Shown one piece after another: positions 37,244 through 47,376 of a DNA stretch of 64,000 bases. A program made the translations under genes and the position numbers. The notes under the pieces were generated by a model. That model did no database searches, was not told where the DNA came from, and saw nothing but the letters and a program-made list of their open reading frames with translations. The DNA lies in contig JACIWT010000003.1 in the NCBI GenBank assembly GCA_014360825.1, forward strand, positions 62,001 through 126,000. Direction: 5' to 3'. The first letter of the stretch is position 1. Each line of letters opens with the position of its first letter. This stretch comes from Chloroflexota bacterium. GTDB taxonomy: Bacteria > Chloroflexota > Anaerolineae > UBA2200 > JACIWT01.

Positions 37244-38893
37244 ATGTTCGGCAAGAGATTTGCGTGGCTTCTGACCCTGGTTCTGGTGCTGGCGACTATC
37301 CTGAGCGCCTGCAAGCCGGCCGAGAAACTGGCCACCGTGATCAACCTGAACCTGGGCACTGAGCCCCCCACACTGGACCCCCAGTTGGCCACTGACACTA
37401 CATCGGTGCAGTGCGATGAACTGCTTTTCTTGGGTCTGACCGACTTCGATGAGAAGACGATGGAAGTCATTCCCGAATTGGCCACCGAGTGGAGTGTCTC
37501 TGATGATGGGTTAACCTGGACGTTTAAGTTGCGCAAGGACGTCTACTGGGTCCATTGGGATCCGGCCACTGCCAAGGCCGAGAAGAAGCGCCTCGTCAAT
37601 GCCTACGACGTGGAGTACGCCGTCAAGCGCTGCCTCGACCCGGCAACAGCCTCTGACTACGCCTATGTGCTCTACATCATCAAGAACGGGCTGCAGGTTA
37701 ACACCGGTGAAATCACGGACCTGAACGAAGTGGGTGTGAAGGCCGTGGATGAGTGGACGGTGCAGTTCACGCTGGAGAAACCGGCTGGCTACTTCCCGGG
37801 CATTGCTGGCATGTGGGTCTGCCGGCCTACCCCGAAGGAAGTCCATGACCAATTCGGCGACAAGTGGACCGAGCCCGGCAATATCTGGACCAACGGCCCC
37901 TACTGCCTGGATACCTGGGAGCACGAGAACAAGATGGTCATGAAGAAGAACCCCTTCTACTATGGGGCCAAGGACGTGACCATCGAGACCATCAACTGGG
38001 CCATGGTGGTCGAAGAGTCCACGGCGTTCGCTATGTATGAGGCGGGCGAACTGGATGTTTGCGGCGTGCCATCAGCGGATCTGGACCGCGTGCGCGCCGA
38101 CGCAACGTTAAGCAAGGAACTCTACATCGCACCCATCCTGTGCACCTACTACTACGGCTTCAACACCACCAAGCCGCCGTTCGACAATCCCAAGGTGCGC
38201 CAGGCCTTCTCCTTGGCCATTGACCGCCAGAGGTTGATTGACACGGTGCTGAAGGGCGGACAGAAGCCGGCCAAGACCTTCGCCTGCCCCGGCATCTTCG
38301 GCTCGCCGGCTGAGGATCCAAACTTCCCGGACATTATCTTCGACCCCGCAAAGGCGAAGGCGTTGTTGGCCGAGGCCGGGTATCCCGATGGCAAGGGCCT
38401 GCCCGACATCACCCTGATGTTCAACACCAGCGAAGGCCACAAGCGCATCGCCGAGTTCATCCAGTCGTCCTGGAAGGAAAACCTGGGTGTAGAGGTGAAA
38501 CTGGCCAACCAGGAGTGGGCGGTCTACCTGAAGACGGTACACGGCCCCGACACACCGCAGATCTACCGCCTTGGCTGGTGCGCCGACTACCCGGATGAGA
38601 ACAACTGGGTGTTAGAGGTCTTCCATCCCACTTTGGGCTCGAATGACCCCAAGTGGAGTGGCCCAGCAGCCGAGGAATTCGCCAGGCTCACGGAGGAGGC
38701 TGCAGCCACGTCTGACCCGGCAAAGCGCAAGGAACTGTACTTCAAGGCAGAGAAGATCCTTTGCGTTGACGAGGCGGTGATCGCTCCCATCTACTACTAC
38801 ACCCGCGTCGTCTGCACCAAGCCGTACGTCGAACGTGGGTATGCCCCGTTGGGCGGCGAGCACATTGACCGCTGGAAGGTCAAGGCCCACTAA
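37244..38893 (+). CDS. ABC transporter substrate-binding lipoprotein, family 5 (first copy)
   Basis: A protein of 549 residues. The lipoprotein signal ends ILSAC (Cys23). Family 5 features: LGTEPPTLDPQLATDT, VIPELATEWSVSDDGLTWTFKLRKDVYW, NPKVRQAFSLAIDRQRLIDTV and the C-terminal APIYYYTRVVCTKPYV. It captures oligopeptides, oligosaccharides or similar ligands for the permease encoded downstream. ATG 37244 follows AGGAGG. Codons are strongly biased to CTG, GGC, GAG and AAG, more than its neighbours, as expected for a highly expressed protein. A strong hairpin follows. Confidence 0.92.
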   Translation: MFGKRFAWLLTLVLVLATILSACKPAEKLATVINLNLGTEPPTLDPQLATDTTSVQCDELLFLGLTDFDEKTMEVIPELATEWSVSDDGLTWTFKLRKDVYWVHWDPATAKAEKKRLVNAYDVEYAVKRCLDPATASDYAYVLYIIKNGLQVNTGEITDLNEVGVKAVDEWTVQFTLEKPAGYFPGIAGMWVCRPTPKEVHDQFGDKWTEPGNIWTNGPYCLDTWEHENKMVMKKNPFYYGAKDVTIETINWAMVVEESTAFAMYEAGELDVCGVPSADLDRVRADATLSKELYIAPILCTYYYGFNTTKPPFDNPKVRQAFSLAIDRQRLIDTVLKGGQKPAKTFACPGIFGSPAEDPNFPDIIFDPAKAKALLAEAGYPDGKGLPDITLMFNTSEGHKRIAEFIQSSWKENLGVEVKLANQEWAVYLKTVHGPDTPQIYRLGWCADYPDENNWVLEVFHPTLGSNDPKWSGPAAEEFARLTEEAAATSDPAKRKELYFKAEKILCVDEAVIAPIYYYTRVVCTKPYVERGYAPLGGEHIDRWKVKAH

Positions 38894-38928
38894 CGTTGAA
38901 CCAGGCTGTCGTATCCTGACGACCTGAT

Positions 38929-38968
38929 GCCACGTAGCCCTCATGGATATGAGGGCTACGTGGCTTTC
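38929..38968 (+). terminator. Perfect 16-bp stem after the first binding-protein gene
   Basis: GCCACGTAGCCCTCAT (38929-38944), loop GGAT, then the exact complement (38949-38964) and TTTC. It separates the highly expressed binding-protein gene from the permease genes and could also protect the mRNA 3' end. Confidence 0.75.
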
Positions 38969-39102
38969 ACAACTGCGGAGTCGCAGATTTTGCGTTTTCG
39001 AACAGCCTCGGACAGTGGTGGCGGAGCAATTGGTGCTAATTTGCAGATTTGCCAAATTGGCTATAATTTAATGATGAGTGATAAATAAAGGGGGTGTTTC
39101 AT

Positions 39103-40023
39103 TTGGCCAGATATATTGCGCGACGCCTGTTATGGATGATCCCGGTGTTGTTTTTCATTTCGGTTATCACCTTCGGCTTGGCTCACGCGTTACCCGGCGG
39201 TCCCTTCGACCGTGAGAAGCCCCTCCCTGCGGAGGTCATCGCCAACTTGGAGAAATACTACGGCCTTGACAAGCCCGTCTACCAACAATACATCGATTAC
39301 GTCGGGCGCATCGTCACCCGCTTTGACTTTGGGCCATCATATCGGGCCCGCGGTCGCACCGTGAACGACATTTTCCGGGACCACCTGCCGATATCGGCTC
39401 AGTTAGGCTTGCTGGCACTGGCTCTCTCAGTGGGCATCGGCGTGCCCTTGGGGATAGTTGCCGCACTGAAACAGAACACTTTCTGGGACTATTTGGGGAT
39501 GGCAGTGGCCATCTTCGGGGTCTCGGTGCCCAATATCGTGATGGGGCCGCTTCTGATCTGGATCTTTGCCCTCAAGTTGGGCTGGTTCCCCGTTGCAGGC
39601 TGGGGCACCCCCTCACAAATGGTGATGCCGGCGATGGCCCTGGGCCTTAGTAACTCAGCCCTCATCGCCCGCCTGACCCGGGCCAGTATGTTACAGGTGA
39701 TCCGTGAGGACTACATCCGCACTGCTCGCGCCAAGGGCCTCACGGAGCGGGCAGTGATGATCCGACATGCCCTGAAGAACGCATTTATTCCGGTGGCGAC
39801 CATTCTGGGGCCGTTGTTTGCTGTGCTCGTTACTGGCACCTTTGTTGTGGAGCAAATCTTCGCTATCCCAGGGATGGGCAAGTATTTCATCACCAGCATC
39901 ACGAACCGCGACTACCCGGTGGTGGTGGGGGCAATTCTTTTGTACGCGGTGTTCTTGGTATTGGCTAACTTGGCGGTGGATATCACCTACGCTTTCCTGG
40001 ACCCGCGCATCCGGTATACGTGA
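39103..40023 (+). CDS. ABC transporter permease, DppB/OppB type
   Basis: A protein of 306 residues with about six membrane helices. The N-terminal YIARRLLWMIPVLFFISVITF and the EAA-like loop (YIRTARAKGLTERAVMIRHALKNAFIP) are typical of the first permease of family-5 importers. The start is TTG 39103, with GGGGG 8 bases upstream; GTG 39094 is too close to that site. A TATAAT at 39062-39067 may mark a separate promoter, with no good -35. Confidence 0.93.
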   Translation: MARYIARRLLWMIPVLFFISVITFGLAHALPGGPFDREKPLPAEVIANLEKYYGLDKPVYQQYIDYVGRIVTRFDFGPSYRARGRTVNDIFRDHLPISAQLGLLALALSVGIGVPLGIVAALKQNTFWDYLGMAVAIFGVSVPNIVMGPLLIWIFALKLGWFPVAGWGTPSQMVMPAMALGLSNSALIARLTRASMLQVIREDYIRTARAKGLTERAVMIRHALKNAFIPVATILGPLFAVLVTGTFVVEQIFAIPGMGKYFITSITNRDYPVVVGAILLYAVFLVLANLAVDITYAFLDPRIRYT

Positions 40024-40038
40024 TAGGAGGTGGATAGA

Positions 40039-41094
40039 GTGACAGCAGGAGAAATGACGGCGCGGGAGCGGGCACTGGCTCGTCTCGCAGAGCGGACAGG
40101 CAAAGAAACGAACCTTTGGCTGGACGCTGCACAGCGACTGGTGAAAAATAAGGCCGCGGTGCTAGGATTGATTATCGTAACTCTGTTGGTGCTCAGTGCT
40201 ATTTTCGCGCCTCAAATTGCACCGTATCATTACGCGGCAGTCAATCCGGAATTGAACTACGCAGTACCCAGGTGGCTCTTGCCCGTCATGCCCAGCGGGG
40301 CGGAGTCATACGCCAAGATTGATAACCGCTTCCTGTTCGGGGCTGACTTCTTAGGACGGGATATCTTGAGCAGGCTGATCTATGGGACGCGGGTATCTTT
40401 GCCAGTGGGGCTGATGGGTGCCCTCACAGCCCTCGTCATAGGCTTGATCTACGGCTGTATTTCTGGATACTATGGTGGGCGGGTAGATGACATCATGATG
40501 CGCATCGTGGACATTATGTACGCTTTCCCGACTATGTTGCTCATCATCCTGATGATGGCCTTCTTCAAGTCTACCTTTGCCAAAGTGGAGCCAGGCTCTG
40601 TTGCCTATACTTTCAACCAACTCAACCGAGTGGTGGATTCGATCTTGGGTCTCCAGGGTGGTGGGATGCTCTTTATCTTCATGGGCATCGGCATCACGGC
40701 CTGGATGGGAATGGCGCGACTGGCACGTGGGCAAATCCTATCCCTGAAGGAGAAGGAGTTCATCGAGGCCGCGCACATGATCGGGGCAAGCGATATGCGC
40801 ATCATTGTCCGGCACATCTTCCCGAATATCATCGGCCCCTGCATTGTGGCTGAGACGCTGGCCATTCCCAACTACATTGTTACGGAGGTGTTCCTGAGTT
40901 TCATTGGTTTGGGAGTGGACCCACCTACCCCGAGTTGGGGAATGATGATCTCCGAGGGCTCGCGTTCCATTCGCTCGTACCCGCATGAGGTTCTGCTCCC
41001 GGCGCTGGCATTGGCGATCACTATGTTCGCCTTTAACTTCTTAGGCGACGGCATGCGCGACGCTCTCGACCCGAAGATGAGAGGGACCAGTTAA
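40039..41094 (+). CDS. ABC transporter permease, DppC/OppC type
   Basis: A protein of 351 residues. The N-terminal helix is followed by FLFGADFLGRDILSRLIYGTRVSL, the hallmark of the second permease, and an EAA-like loop (EFIEAAHMIGASDMRIIVRHIFPN). It ends FNFLGDGMRDALDPKMRGTS. Start GTG 40039 with AGGAGG 8 bases upstream. It forms the channel together with the preceding permease. Confidence 0.94.
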   Translation: MTAGEMTARERALARLAERTGKETNLWLDAAQRLVKNKAAVLGLIIVTLLVLSAIFAPQIAPYHYAAVNPELNYAVPRWLLPVMPSGAESYAKIDNRFLFGADFLGRDILSRLIYGTRVSLPVGLMGALTALVIGLIYGCISGYYGGRVDDIMMRIVDIMYAFPTMLLIILMMAFFKSTFAKVEPGSVAYTFNQLNRVVDSILGLQGGGMLFIFMGIGITAWMGMARLARGQILSLKEKEFIEAAHMIGASDMRIIVRHIFPNIIGPCIVAETLAIPNYIVTEVFLSFIGLGVDPPTPSWGMMISEGSRSIRSYPHEVLLPALALAITMFAFNFLGDGMRDALDPKMRGTS

Positions 41095-41152
41095 GGAGCG
41101 CCCTGGAAATAGATAGTCAACGCCTCATCCAGGGCAAAGGGCGCCTTCCTTT
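41093..41152 (+). terminator. Possible terminator after the permease genes
   Basis: CCCTGG (41101-41106) pairs with CCAGGG (41129-41134). Outer AAGG and GCGCC (41093-41102) can pair with GGCGC and CTT (41140-41147), and CTTTC follows. The structure is irregular, so confidence is modest. Confidence 0.5.
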
Positions 41153-41234
41153 CGCGCTTGTGAATCGCATGGGGTTTTCCACTTCGATCTTGCCTGGCCA
41201 TGCGTTTTTGATTGCACCTTGACAATAGGACTGT

Positions 41235-41263
41235 TTGACAGACGTTGGGGCCTGTGTTAACAT
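41235..41263 (+). promoter_or_regulatory. Promoter for the second binding-protein gene
   Basis: TTGACA (41235-41240), 17 bp, TAACAT (41258-41263), with TGT before the -10. A second TTGACA at 41219-41224 lies 10 bp upstream but has no matching -10. Confidence 0.75.
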
Positions 41264-41308
41264 TGCGCCCAACGAGCATACAAAGCGTTGCTTCTACTGC
41301 GGAGTGGT

Positions 41309-42931
41309 ATGTCTAGACATAAGTGGATCCTTGTCTCTGTCCTGGTTGTTCTGTTCGGCTGCATTTTCTGCGTGTGCGCCGCTGTAGGGCTCTACTTGCT
41401 GATTGGCCGCGAGTTCGAGTTCTCGTGGACGGCGGAGCAGGGCACCCTGCCTACCGCTGAGGATACCCTCCGTCTGGCTGGCGGGATTCCACCCACCTTG
41501 GACCCGGCCCTGGTGTGGGATGTGGTCGCTGCCGAATACGTGGTGGAGATTTTCAGCGGGCTGGTTACCCTGGATGCGCAATTGGAGATCGTGCCTGACC
41601 TGGCTGAACGCTGGGATCTCAGTGAAGATGGCCGGACCTACACCTTTCATTTGCGCCAGGGCCTCCGCTTCCACGATGGGCGCCCGCTCACGGCGGATGA
41701 TGTCAAATTCTCTTTGGAGCGGGCTTGTTCACCGGAGACAGGTGATCCGCAACTAATTCGCACTTATCTGGCGGATATCGTCGGCGCTTTGGACCTATTG
41801 AGCGGGCGCGCCGATTCCCTGATCGGTGTTGAGGTGATAGACGAACGCACTGTGCGCGTCACTCTCATCACGCCACGGGTGGATTTCCTGGCCAAGTTGA
41901 CCTATCCCATTGCCTTCGTCGTGGACCGGCATAACGTGAAAGATGCGGATTGGACACGCCACCCGAATGGTAGTGGCCCATTCAAACTGGTCGAGTATAC
42001 GGATGACCGTATTGTTTTGGAGCGCAATGAGCATTATTGCCAGGAGGTCCCGGCTCTGCGTCGTGTGGTGTTCTTATTGGATGCGCCTTCGCCACTGACC
42101 ATGTACGAGAATGGCGAGTTGGATATGGCGGAAGTGACGGGACCAGCAGTGGAGCGGGCGCTGGATCCGTCGAATCCCTTGTATGACGAGTTGCACATTG
42201 TGCCTCGACTGGACATCCAGTACTTGGCCATGAATGTTACCGTGCCGCCATTCGATAGCGTGAAGGTGCGCCAAGCCTTTGTTCATGCCCTGGATCGAGA
42301 GCGATTGGCCCGGGTGGTAATGAATAACACAGTAGTTCCGGCAATTGGCATTTTGCCCCCAGGCATGCCGGGATACAACCCCCACCTGGCGGGCCTCGAA
42401 TTCGATCCCGAACACGCTCGCCGTCTTATCCGCGAGTCTGGGTACGGCAACGCGACCGCATTGCCAGAGGTAACGCTAACTATCGGTGGTGAGAGCGGGG
42501 TTTTGCCTTCGTATGTGGAGGCTATCTTGGCAATGTACGAAGAGAATCTGGGGATCACCATCAGCGTAGAGCAGAGTGACCGGGCCTCGCGTCGGGGCAA
42601 GACTGTTCAGTTCTTCACTTCCGGTTGGCTGGCCGATTACCCGGACCCAAGCAATTTTCTGGAGGTTATGTTTCACAGTGAGAGTGGCCTGAACGAGACG
42701 GGCTACTTCAATCCGGAAGTAGACCAACTGCTCGAAGCAGCGCGGGTGGAGAGAGACCACGACAAGCGAATAGCTCTTTTCCAGCAGGCAGAGGCAATCA
42801 TCGTCCGCGAGGCACCGTGGGTTCCACTTTGGCATGAACGCACTTATCTCGTGGTCAAACCATATGTCAAGGGGGTCGCTTATACTCCGGCGATTATCCC
42901 GTGGCTGAAAGATGTGTATATACAAAACTAG
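41309..42931 (+). CDS. ABC transporter substrate-binding protein, family 5 (second copy)
   Basis: A protein of 540 residues. The N-terminal hydrophobic stretch (about 7-32) contains several Cys (FGCIFCVC), so it may be a lipoprotein or a membrane anchor; the lipobox is not standard. Family features: LRLAGGIPPTLDPALVWDV, IVPDLAERWDLSEDGRTYTFHLRQGLRFHDG, VKVRQAFVHALDRERLARV and WVPLWHERTYLVVKPYVKG. Its sequence is clearly different from the first binding protein, so the importer may take two classes of ligand (inference). Confidence 0.9.
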   Translation: MSRHKWILVSVLVVLFGCIFCVCAAVGLYLLIGREFEFSWTAEQGTLPTAEDTLRLAGGIPPTLDPALVWDVVAAEYVVEIFSGLVTLDAQLEIVPDLAERWDLSEDGRTYTFHLRQGLRFHDGRPLTADDVKFSLERACSPETGDPQLIRTYLADIVGALDLLSGRADSLIGVEVIDERTVRVTLITPRVDFLAKLTYPIAFVVDRHNVKDADWTRHPNGSGPFKLVEYTDDRIVLERNEHYCQEVPALRRVVFLLDAPSPLTMYENGELDMAEVTGPAVERALDPSNPLYDELHIVPRLDIQYLAMNVTVPPFDSVKVRQAFVHALDRERLARVVMNNTVVPAIGILPPGMPGYNPHLAGLEFDPEHARRLIRESGYGNATALPEVTLTIGGESGVLPSYVEAILAMYEENLGITISVEQSDRASRRGKTVQFFTSGWLADYPDPSNFLEVMFHSESGLNETGYFNPEVDQLLEAARVERDHDKRIALFQQAEAIIVREAPWVPLWHERTYLVVKPYVKGVAYTPAIIPWLKDVYIQN

Positions 42932-42967
42932 CAATCTTTTTATAATGGATGATGTAAGGAGGCATGC

Positions 42968-43951
42968 ATGGCCGAACTCTTGAAAGTAAGAGGCCTCAAA
43001 ACCCAGTTTTTCACCCAAGATGGAGTAGTGAATGCTGTAAACGGCATCTCTTATGATCTCATGGAAGGGGAAACCTTGGGCATAGTGGGAGAAAGTGGTT
43101 GCGGTAAAAGCGTGAGCGTGCTCTCCATTATGCGCTTGATCCCCCAACCGCCAGGCCGTATCGTAGGTGGCGAGGCCATCTTTCAGGGTCGTGATCTGTT
43201 GCGTGTGGATGAGGAGGAGATCCGCTCCGTCCGCGGCAATAAGATCTCTATGATTTTCCAAGACCCTATGACATCATTGAACCCAGTGCTCACCATCAAC
43301 CAGCAGGTGAGCGAGGCATTGGAATTGCACTTGGGTATGACCAAGGCACAGGCACGCAAACGCACCATCGAGTTGCTGGAAATGGTGCGCATCCCAGACG
43401 CTGCCAGTCGCATTGACGATTATCCACACCAGTTCTCTGGCGGCATGCGCCAACGCGTCATGATCGCCATGGCCTTATCCTGTAACCCGCAGTTGCTTAT
43501 CGCAGACGAACCGACGACCGCATTGGATGTGACCATCCAGGCCCAGATTCTCGATTTGGTCAGGCGTCTGAAAGAAGAGATCGGCATGGCGGTGATTTGG
43601 ATCACCCACGACCTGGGAGTGGTGGCTGGCCTAGCAGATCGCGTGATTGTCATGTACGCGGGTTACATCGTCGAGATGGCCGATGTCAAAGATATGTACT
43701 CCGACCCGCGCCATCCCTATACCCTGGGCTTGTTGAGCTCGATCCCGCGCCTGGACGCCGAACGCAAATCCAAACTGAAGCCCATCGAAGGTCTGCCGCC
43801 AGACCTAATTGACCCCCCGCCAGGGTGCCCGTTTGCTCCTCGCTGTGAGTGGGTCATTGACCGGTGCCTGGAGGAAAACCCAACGCTGGAACCCGTCGGC
43901 CGCCGCCATTATATCGCCTGCTGGGTAGATGTGACCGGAGGGAGGAGGTAA
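42968..43951 (+). CDS. ABC transporter ATP-binding protein, DppD/OppD type
   Basis: A protein of 327 residues. Walker [13 protein letters not shown]-loop [10 protein letters not shown], signature FSGGMRQR, Walker [13 protein letters not shown], and the C-terminal oligopeptide-transporter domain with CPFAPRCEW and a later Cys, the cysteine set often seen in this subfamily. It powers import together with the next gene product, which begins 3 bases after its stop. Confidence 0.95.
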   Translation: MAELLKVRGLKTQFFTQDGVVNAVNGISYDLMEGETLGIVGESGCGKSVSVLSIMRLIPQPPGRIVGGEAIFQGRDLLRVDEEEIRSVRGNKISMIFQDPMTSLNPVLTINQQVSEALELHLGMTKAQARKRTIELLEMVRIPDAASRIDDYPHQFSGGMRQRVMIAMALSCNPQLLIADEPTTALDVTIQAQILDLVRRLKEEIGMAVIWITHDLGVVAGLADRVIVMYAGYIVEMADVKDMYSDPRHPYTLGLLSSIPRLDAERKSKLKPIEGLPPDLIDPPPGCPFAPRCEWVIDRCLEENPTLEPVGRRHYIACWVDVTGGRR

Positions 43952-43954
43952 GGT

Positions 43955-44941
43955 ATGGTTACCGATAATATCCTGGTCGAAGTCAAAGACCTGAAAATGT
44001 ATTTTCCCATCACCCAGGGGATTATTATCCAACGCAAGATCGGCGACATCAAGGCTGTAGATGGCCTGAATTTCTTCATCCGAAGAGGGGAAACCTTAGG
44101 CCTGGTGGGTGAAAGCGGCTGTGGAAAATCCACAACGGGTCGTGCTATCCTCCAGCTTTACCGGCCTACCGCTGGTGCTGTCTACTTTGAGGGCGTGAAC
44201 CTCTGCGAACTCAAAGGCGAGCGGCTCCGCCGCATGCGTCGCAAGATGCAGATGATCTTCCAGGACCCTTATGCCTCTCTGAATCCGCGTATGACGGTGG
44301 GCGATATCATCGGTGAACCGCTCGAAGTTCACAATATCCTCAAGGGTAAGGAGAAGAAGGAGCGGGTACAGGAACTGCTCACGGTGGTGGGTTTGAACCC
44401 CTATTTTATTAACCGCTACCCACATGAGTTCTCCGGTGGCCAACGCCAACGCATTGGTGTGGCCCGGGCCTTGGCTGTGCAGCCGGATTTCATCGTTTGC
44501 GATGAGCCCATTTCTGCCCTCGATGTTTCCATTCAGGCCCAAATTATCAACCTGTTGGAGGAACTTCAGGAGAAATTCCACCTGACATATCTTTTCATTG
44601 CCCATGACCTTTCGGTCGTGCGCCACATCAGTGACCGCGTGGCGGTTATGTATCTGGGCAAGATCGTTGAGTTGACAACCCGAGACCAACTGTATAACAA
44701 TCCGCTACACCCATATACCCAGGCCCTGCTCTCAGCCGTTCCCATCCCCGATCCGGAAGTAGAAGCCAAGCGCCGCCGCATTATCCTAGTGGGCGATGTG
44801 CCTAGCCCGGCCAATCCACCCCCAGGGTGCAATTTCCACACTCGCTGCCCGGTGAAAATTGCTGGGACCTGCGACATCACTGAACCAGAATTCAGAGATG
44901 TGGGCAACGAACACTGGGTAGCCTGCTATCGCGTGAGTTAG
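43955..44941 (+). CDS. ABC transporter ATP-binding protein, DppF/OppF type
   Basis: A protein of 328 residues. Walker [17 protein letters not shown]-loop [12 protein letters not shown], signature FSGGQRQR, Walker [13 protein letters not shown], and a C-terminal domain with [10 protein letters not shown]. It is the second ATPase of the importer. A terminator follows about 77 bases after the stop. Confidence 0.95.
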   Translation: MVTDNILVEVKDLKMYFPITQGIIIQRKIGDIKAVDGLNFFIRRGETLGLVGESGCGKSTTGRAILQLYRPTAGAVYFEGVNLCELKGERLRRMRRKMQMIFQDPYASLNPRMTVGDIIGEPLEVHNILKGKEKKERVQELLTVVGLNPYFINRYPHEFSGGQRQRIGVARALAVQPDFIVCDEPISALDVSIQAQIINLLEELQEKFHLTYLFIAHDLSVVRHISDRVAVMYLGKIVELTTRDQLYNNPLHPYTQALLSAVPIPDPEVEAKRRRIILVGDVPSPANPPPGCNFHTRCPVKIAGTCDITEPEFRDVGNEHWVACYRVS

Positions 44942-45017
44942 TGGCAGGCGAAAAACACTTCACTTTGAGCAAGTGGGCGACGCTTATCTTGCTTCCTAAT
45001 AATCTGATCCTGGAAAC

Positions 45018-45055
45018 AAGTGGGGCCTGAGAAAGAGGGGCCCCACTTTTGCTTT
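45018..45055 (+). terminator. Intrinsic terminator of the ABC importer operon
   Basis: AAGTGGGGCC (45018-45027) pairs exactly with GGCCCCACTT (45039-45048), followed by TTGCTTT. Confidence 0.82.
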
Positions 45056-45075
45056 CGTCAGAGAGGGTGAATACC

Positions 45076-47376
45076 GTGAGCAAAGGACAAATCCGTCTCC
45101 GCGATCGCCTGATCCTCGACCCCAAGACCGGGCTCATCCAATTTGTAGATGGCACTCGGACACTTCTGGCAAACGCTACCGCGGCAGTCAAGTATCTTCT
45201 GCATAACGACGAAAGGGCCATTTCACTGGTCCAGGGCAAGGCAGCCTATGGTGTCTCACCTGATCGGGTTAGTCTGAGTGTCTCAGATCAACATCTGGAA
45301 TTGTCATGGCAGATTGCGTTGGGCGAAGACATATTCTGCTGGGTCGAGGTACGCAACATCGGCAAACGCGAGGTCCGGCTGCAGGAACTGTGCGTCCTAA
45401 ACGTGGCTGCCGAACTGGGTGGCAGGCTCGGCTATGAGACCCCGCTGGCTGAGTGGCGTTTCTTTCAACATGGCTGGCAGTCTTGGTCACCTGCCTTTGC
45501 TCGACGCACCGACGATGGAATTTACATTGACCCAAACACGGATGATTACCGCATCAAACATCAGCCTCATCCCCTTTCTCAGGCTATCAAGAGTCTGAGC
45601 AGTGAATGGTTTACAGTGATCACCCCTGGGCCAGGCACTATCCGAGGGGATTCGCCGTTGCTTCTTGGCTTCGTTACGGCGCGCAATCAACTCTCCGAGA
45701 TCAGGTTGGACTTGACCGATGACGAGTTCCGGGCCCTGCGCGCTACTTCTTATGCCGATGATTATCCCCTCGCTCCTGGTGAATCCTATGCTTCTGAGCG
45801 TCTTCTCATCCGCTTGGATAGCAACCCCTTGGAATTGCTTCGTTATTACGCTGCTCGCTTAGGTGAGGTCATGGGTGCTACGGTGCCCAAGGTGGTGCCA
45901 ACCGGTTGGTGCACTTGGTACTACTTTTACGGGGAAGATCGAATACACGATATCGAAGCCAACCTCAAATCCTTAGAACATTACAAACTGCCCCTTGAAT
46001 ACGTGCTGATTGACGATGGTTACCAGAGCGCCATTGGCGATTGGCTTACTCCCAACTTGGAGAAATACCCCGAAGGCATGGCTGCTGTCGGTGAACGGAT
46101 CCGCGCTGCCGGACGTAAACTGGCTATCTGGACCGCCCCGTTCGCGGCTGAGGCGCACTCGCGACTCTGTGCGGAGCACCCCGATTGGATTCTGCGCGAT
46201 GCCCAAGGGGCGCCAGTGGTGGCTTGGCAACACTGGGGTGTGGATACTTACGCACTGGATCTGACCACCCCTCAGGTCGAAGAATGGTTACGGAGCGTCT
46301 ACCACACTATGCGCCAAGAATGGGGATGCGAACTGTTCAAACTCGATTTTCTGTACGCGGCTGCTCTGCCTGGAGTGCGCCACAATCCGCGACTCACCCG
46401 TGCTCAGACTCTCCGACGCGGGTTAGAGATCATCCGCGAGGCAGTTGGCGATGCGTTCATCTTGGGATGTGGCGCGCCATTGGCCACATCAGTTGGACTG
46501 GTGGATGGGATGCGCGTCGGCCCAGATGTGCACATGGACTGGGAACCGCTCTGGGCGGACCTCTCCTACCCATCGGCTCGGAACAGTCTGCACACCTCTA
46601 TCACTCGCAGTTTCATGCATCGCCGTCTCTGGTTGAATGACCCTGATTGTCTGCTCGTGCGACACAGGGGCGATGAATCCAGCCTGGTGCTCAACGAGAT
46701 GCGTACTATGACCTCGCTGGTCGGCTTGTTGGGTGGGCTCACTTTGAACAGCGACAACCTGGCAGTGATCCGGCCAGGGCGTCTCAAGTACCTGCGTCAA
46801 GTATTGCCCCCCTTAGGGGAGAGCGCCATTCCGGTAGATTTATTTGAGCGAGAGCGTCCGGAGGTACTGGTGCTACCCGTGCAAAGGCCATGGGGGAACT
46901 GGTGGGTGGTAGGGTTAGTGAACTGGGAAGACAAGACTCGGAAAACCACACTGCATTTGTCGCACCTCGGCTTGCCCGATGGAGAATACCACATTTACCA
47001 TTACTGGCATCGTCGCTATCTGGGCCGTACCTCGGACCAAGTGACTATCAAGCGACATCAGCCTCATGAGACTGTACTCTTGTTGATCAGGCCTGTGTCG
47101 GCAGAACCAGCGATATTCACCTCTACGTTCCACGTGGCTCAAGGAGCAGCAGAGATACAGAGTGTGGAGGTCACCGACGGTAGGTTACGGGTCATTCTGA
47201 ACAAGCCTGGCGTGCAAAAAGGGAAAATTCTCTTCTGCATTCCCAAACCTTATCGTGCGCTTGGCGTAAAAGTGAACGGGCGCCGACAAAAATTGGTGCC
47301 AGTGGCGGAGGGAATCTACTCTGTTGGGCTGCGATTGACAGATGCGGCAGTGATAGATCTACTTTATGAGCGTTAG
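45076..47376 (+). CDS. Glycoside hydrolase family 36, alpha-galactosidase type
   Basis: A protein of 766 residues. An N-terminal beta-supersandwich is followed by a TIM barrel with PTGWCTWYYFYG, the nucleophile Asp424 (FKLDFLYA) and the acid/base Asp484 (VGPDVHMDW). The 60-residue spacing equals that of characterised GH36 enzymes such as Thermotoga GalA (327/387). It releases terminal alpha-galactose, for example from raffinose-type sugars; other GH36 specificities exist. There is no signal peptide, so it acts in the cytosol. Start GTG 45076 with GAGAGGG upstream. The preceding importer may supply its substrate (inference). Confidence 0.88.
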   Translation: MSKGQIRLRDRLILDPKTGLIQFVDGTRTLLANATAAVKYLLHNDERAISLVQGKAAYGVSPDRVSLSVSDQHLELSWQIALGEDIFCWVEVRNIGKREVRLQELCVLNVAAELGGRLGYETPLAEWRFFQHGWQSWSPAFARRTDDGIYIDPNTDDYRIKHQPHPLSQAIKSLSSEWFTVITPGPGTIRGDSPLLLGFVTARNQLSEIRLDLTDDEFRALRATSYADDYPLAPGESYASERLLIRLDSNPLELLRYYAARLGEVMGATVPKVVPTGWCTWYYFYGEDRIHDIEANLKSLEHYKLPLEYVLIDDGYQSAIGDWLTPNLEKYPEGMAAVGERIRAAGRKLAIWTAPFAAEAHSRLCAEHPDWILRDAQGAPVVAWQHWGVDTYALDLTTPQVEEWLRSVYHTMRQEWGCELFKLDFLYAAALPGVRHNPRLTRAQTLRRGLEIIREAVGDAFILGCGAPLATSVGLVDGMRVGPDVHMDWEPLWADLSYPSARNSLHTSITRSFMHRRLWLNDPDCLLVRHRGDESSLVLNEMRTMTSLVGLLGGLTLNSDNLAVIRPGRLKYLRQVLPPLGESAIPVDLFERERPEVLVLPVQRPWGNWWVVGLVNWEDKTRKTTLHLSHLGLPDGEYHIYHYWHRRYLGRTSDQVTIKRHQPHETVLLLIRPVSAEPAIFTSTFHVAQGAAEIQSVEVTDGRLRVILNKPGVQKGKILFCIPKPYRALGVKVNGRRQKLVPVAEGIYSVGLRLTDAAVIDLLYER

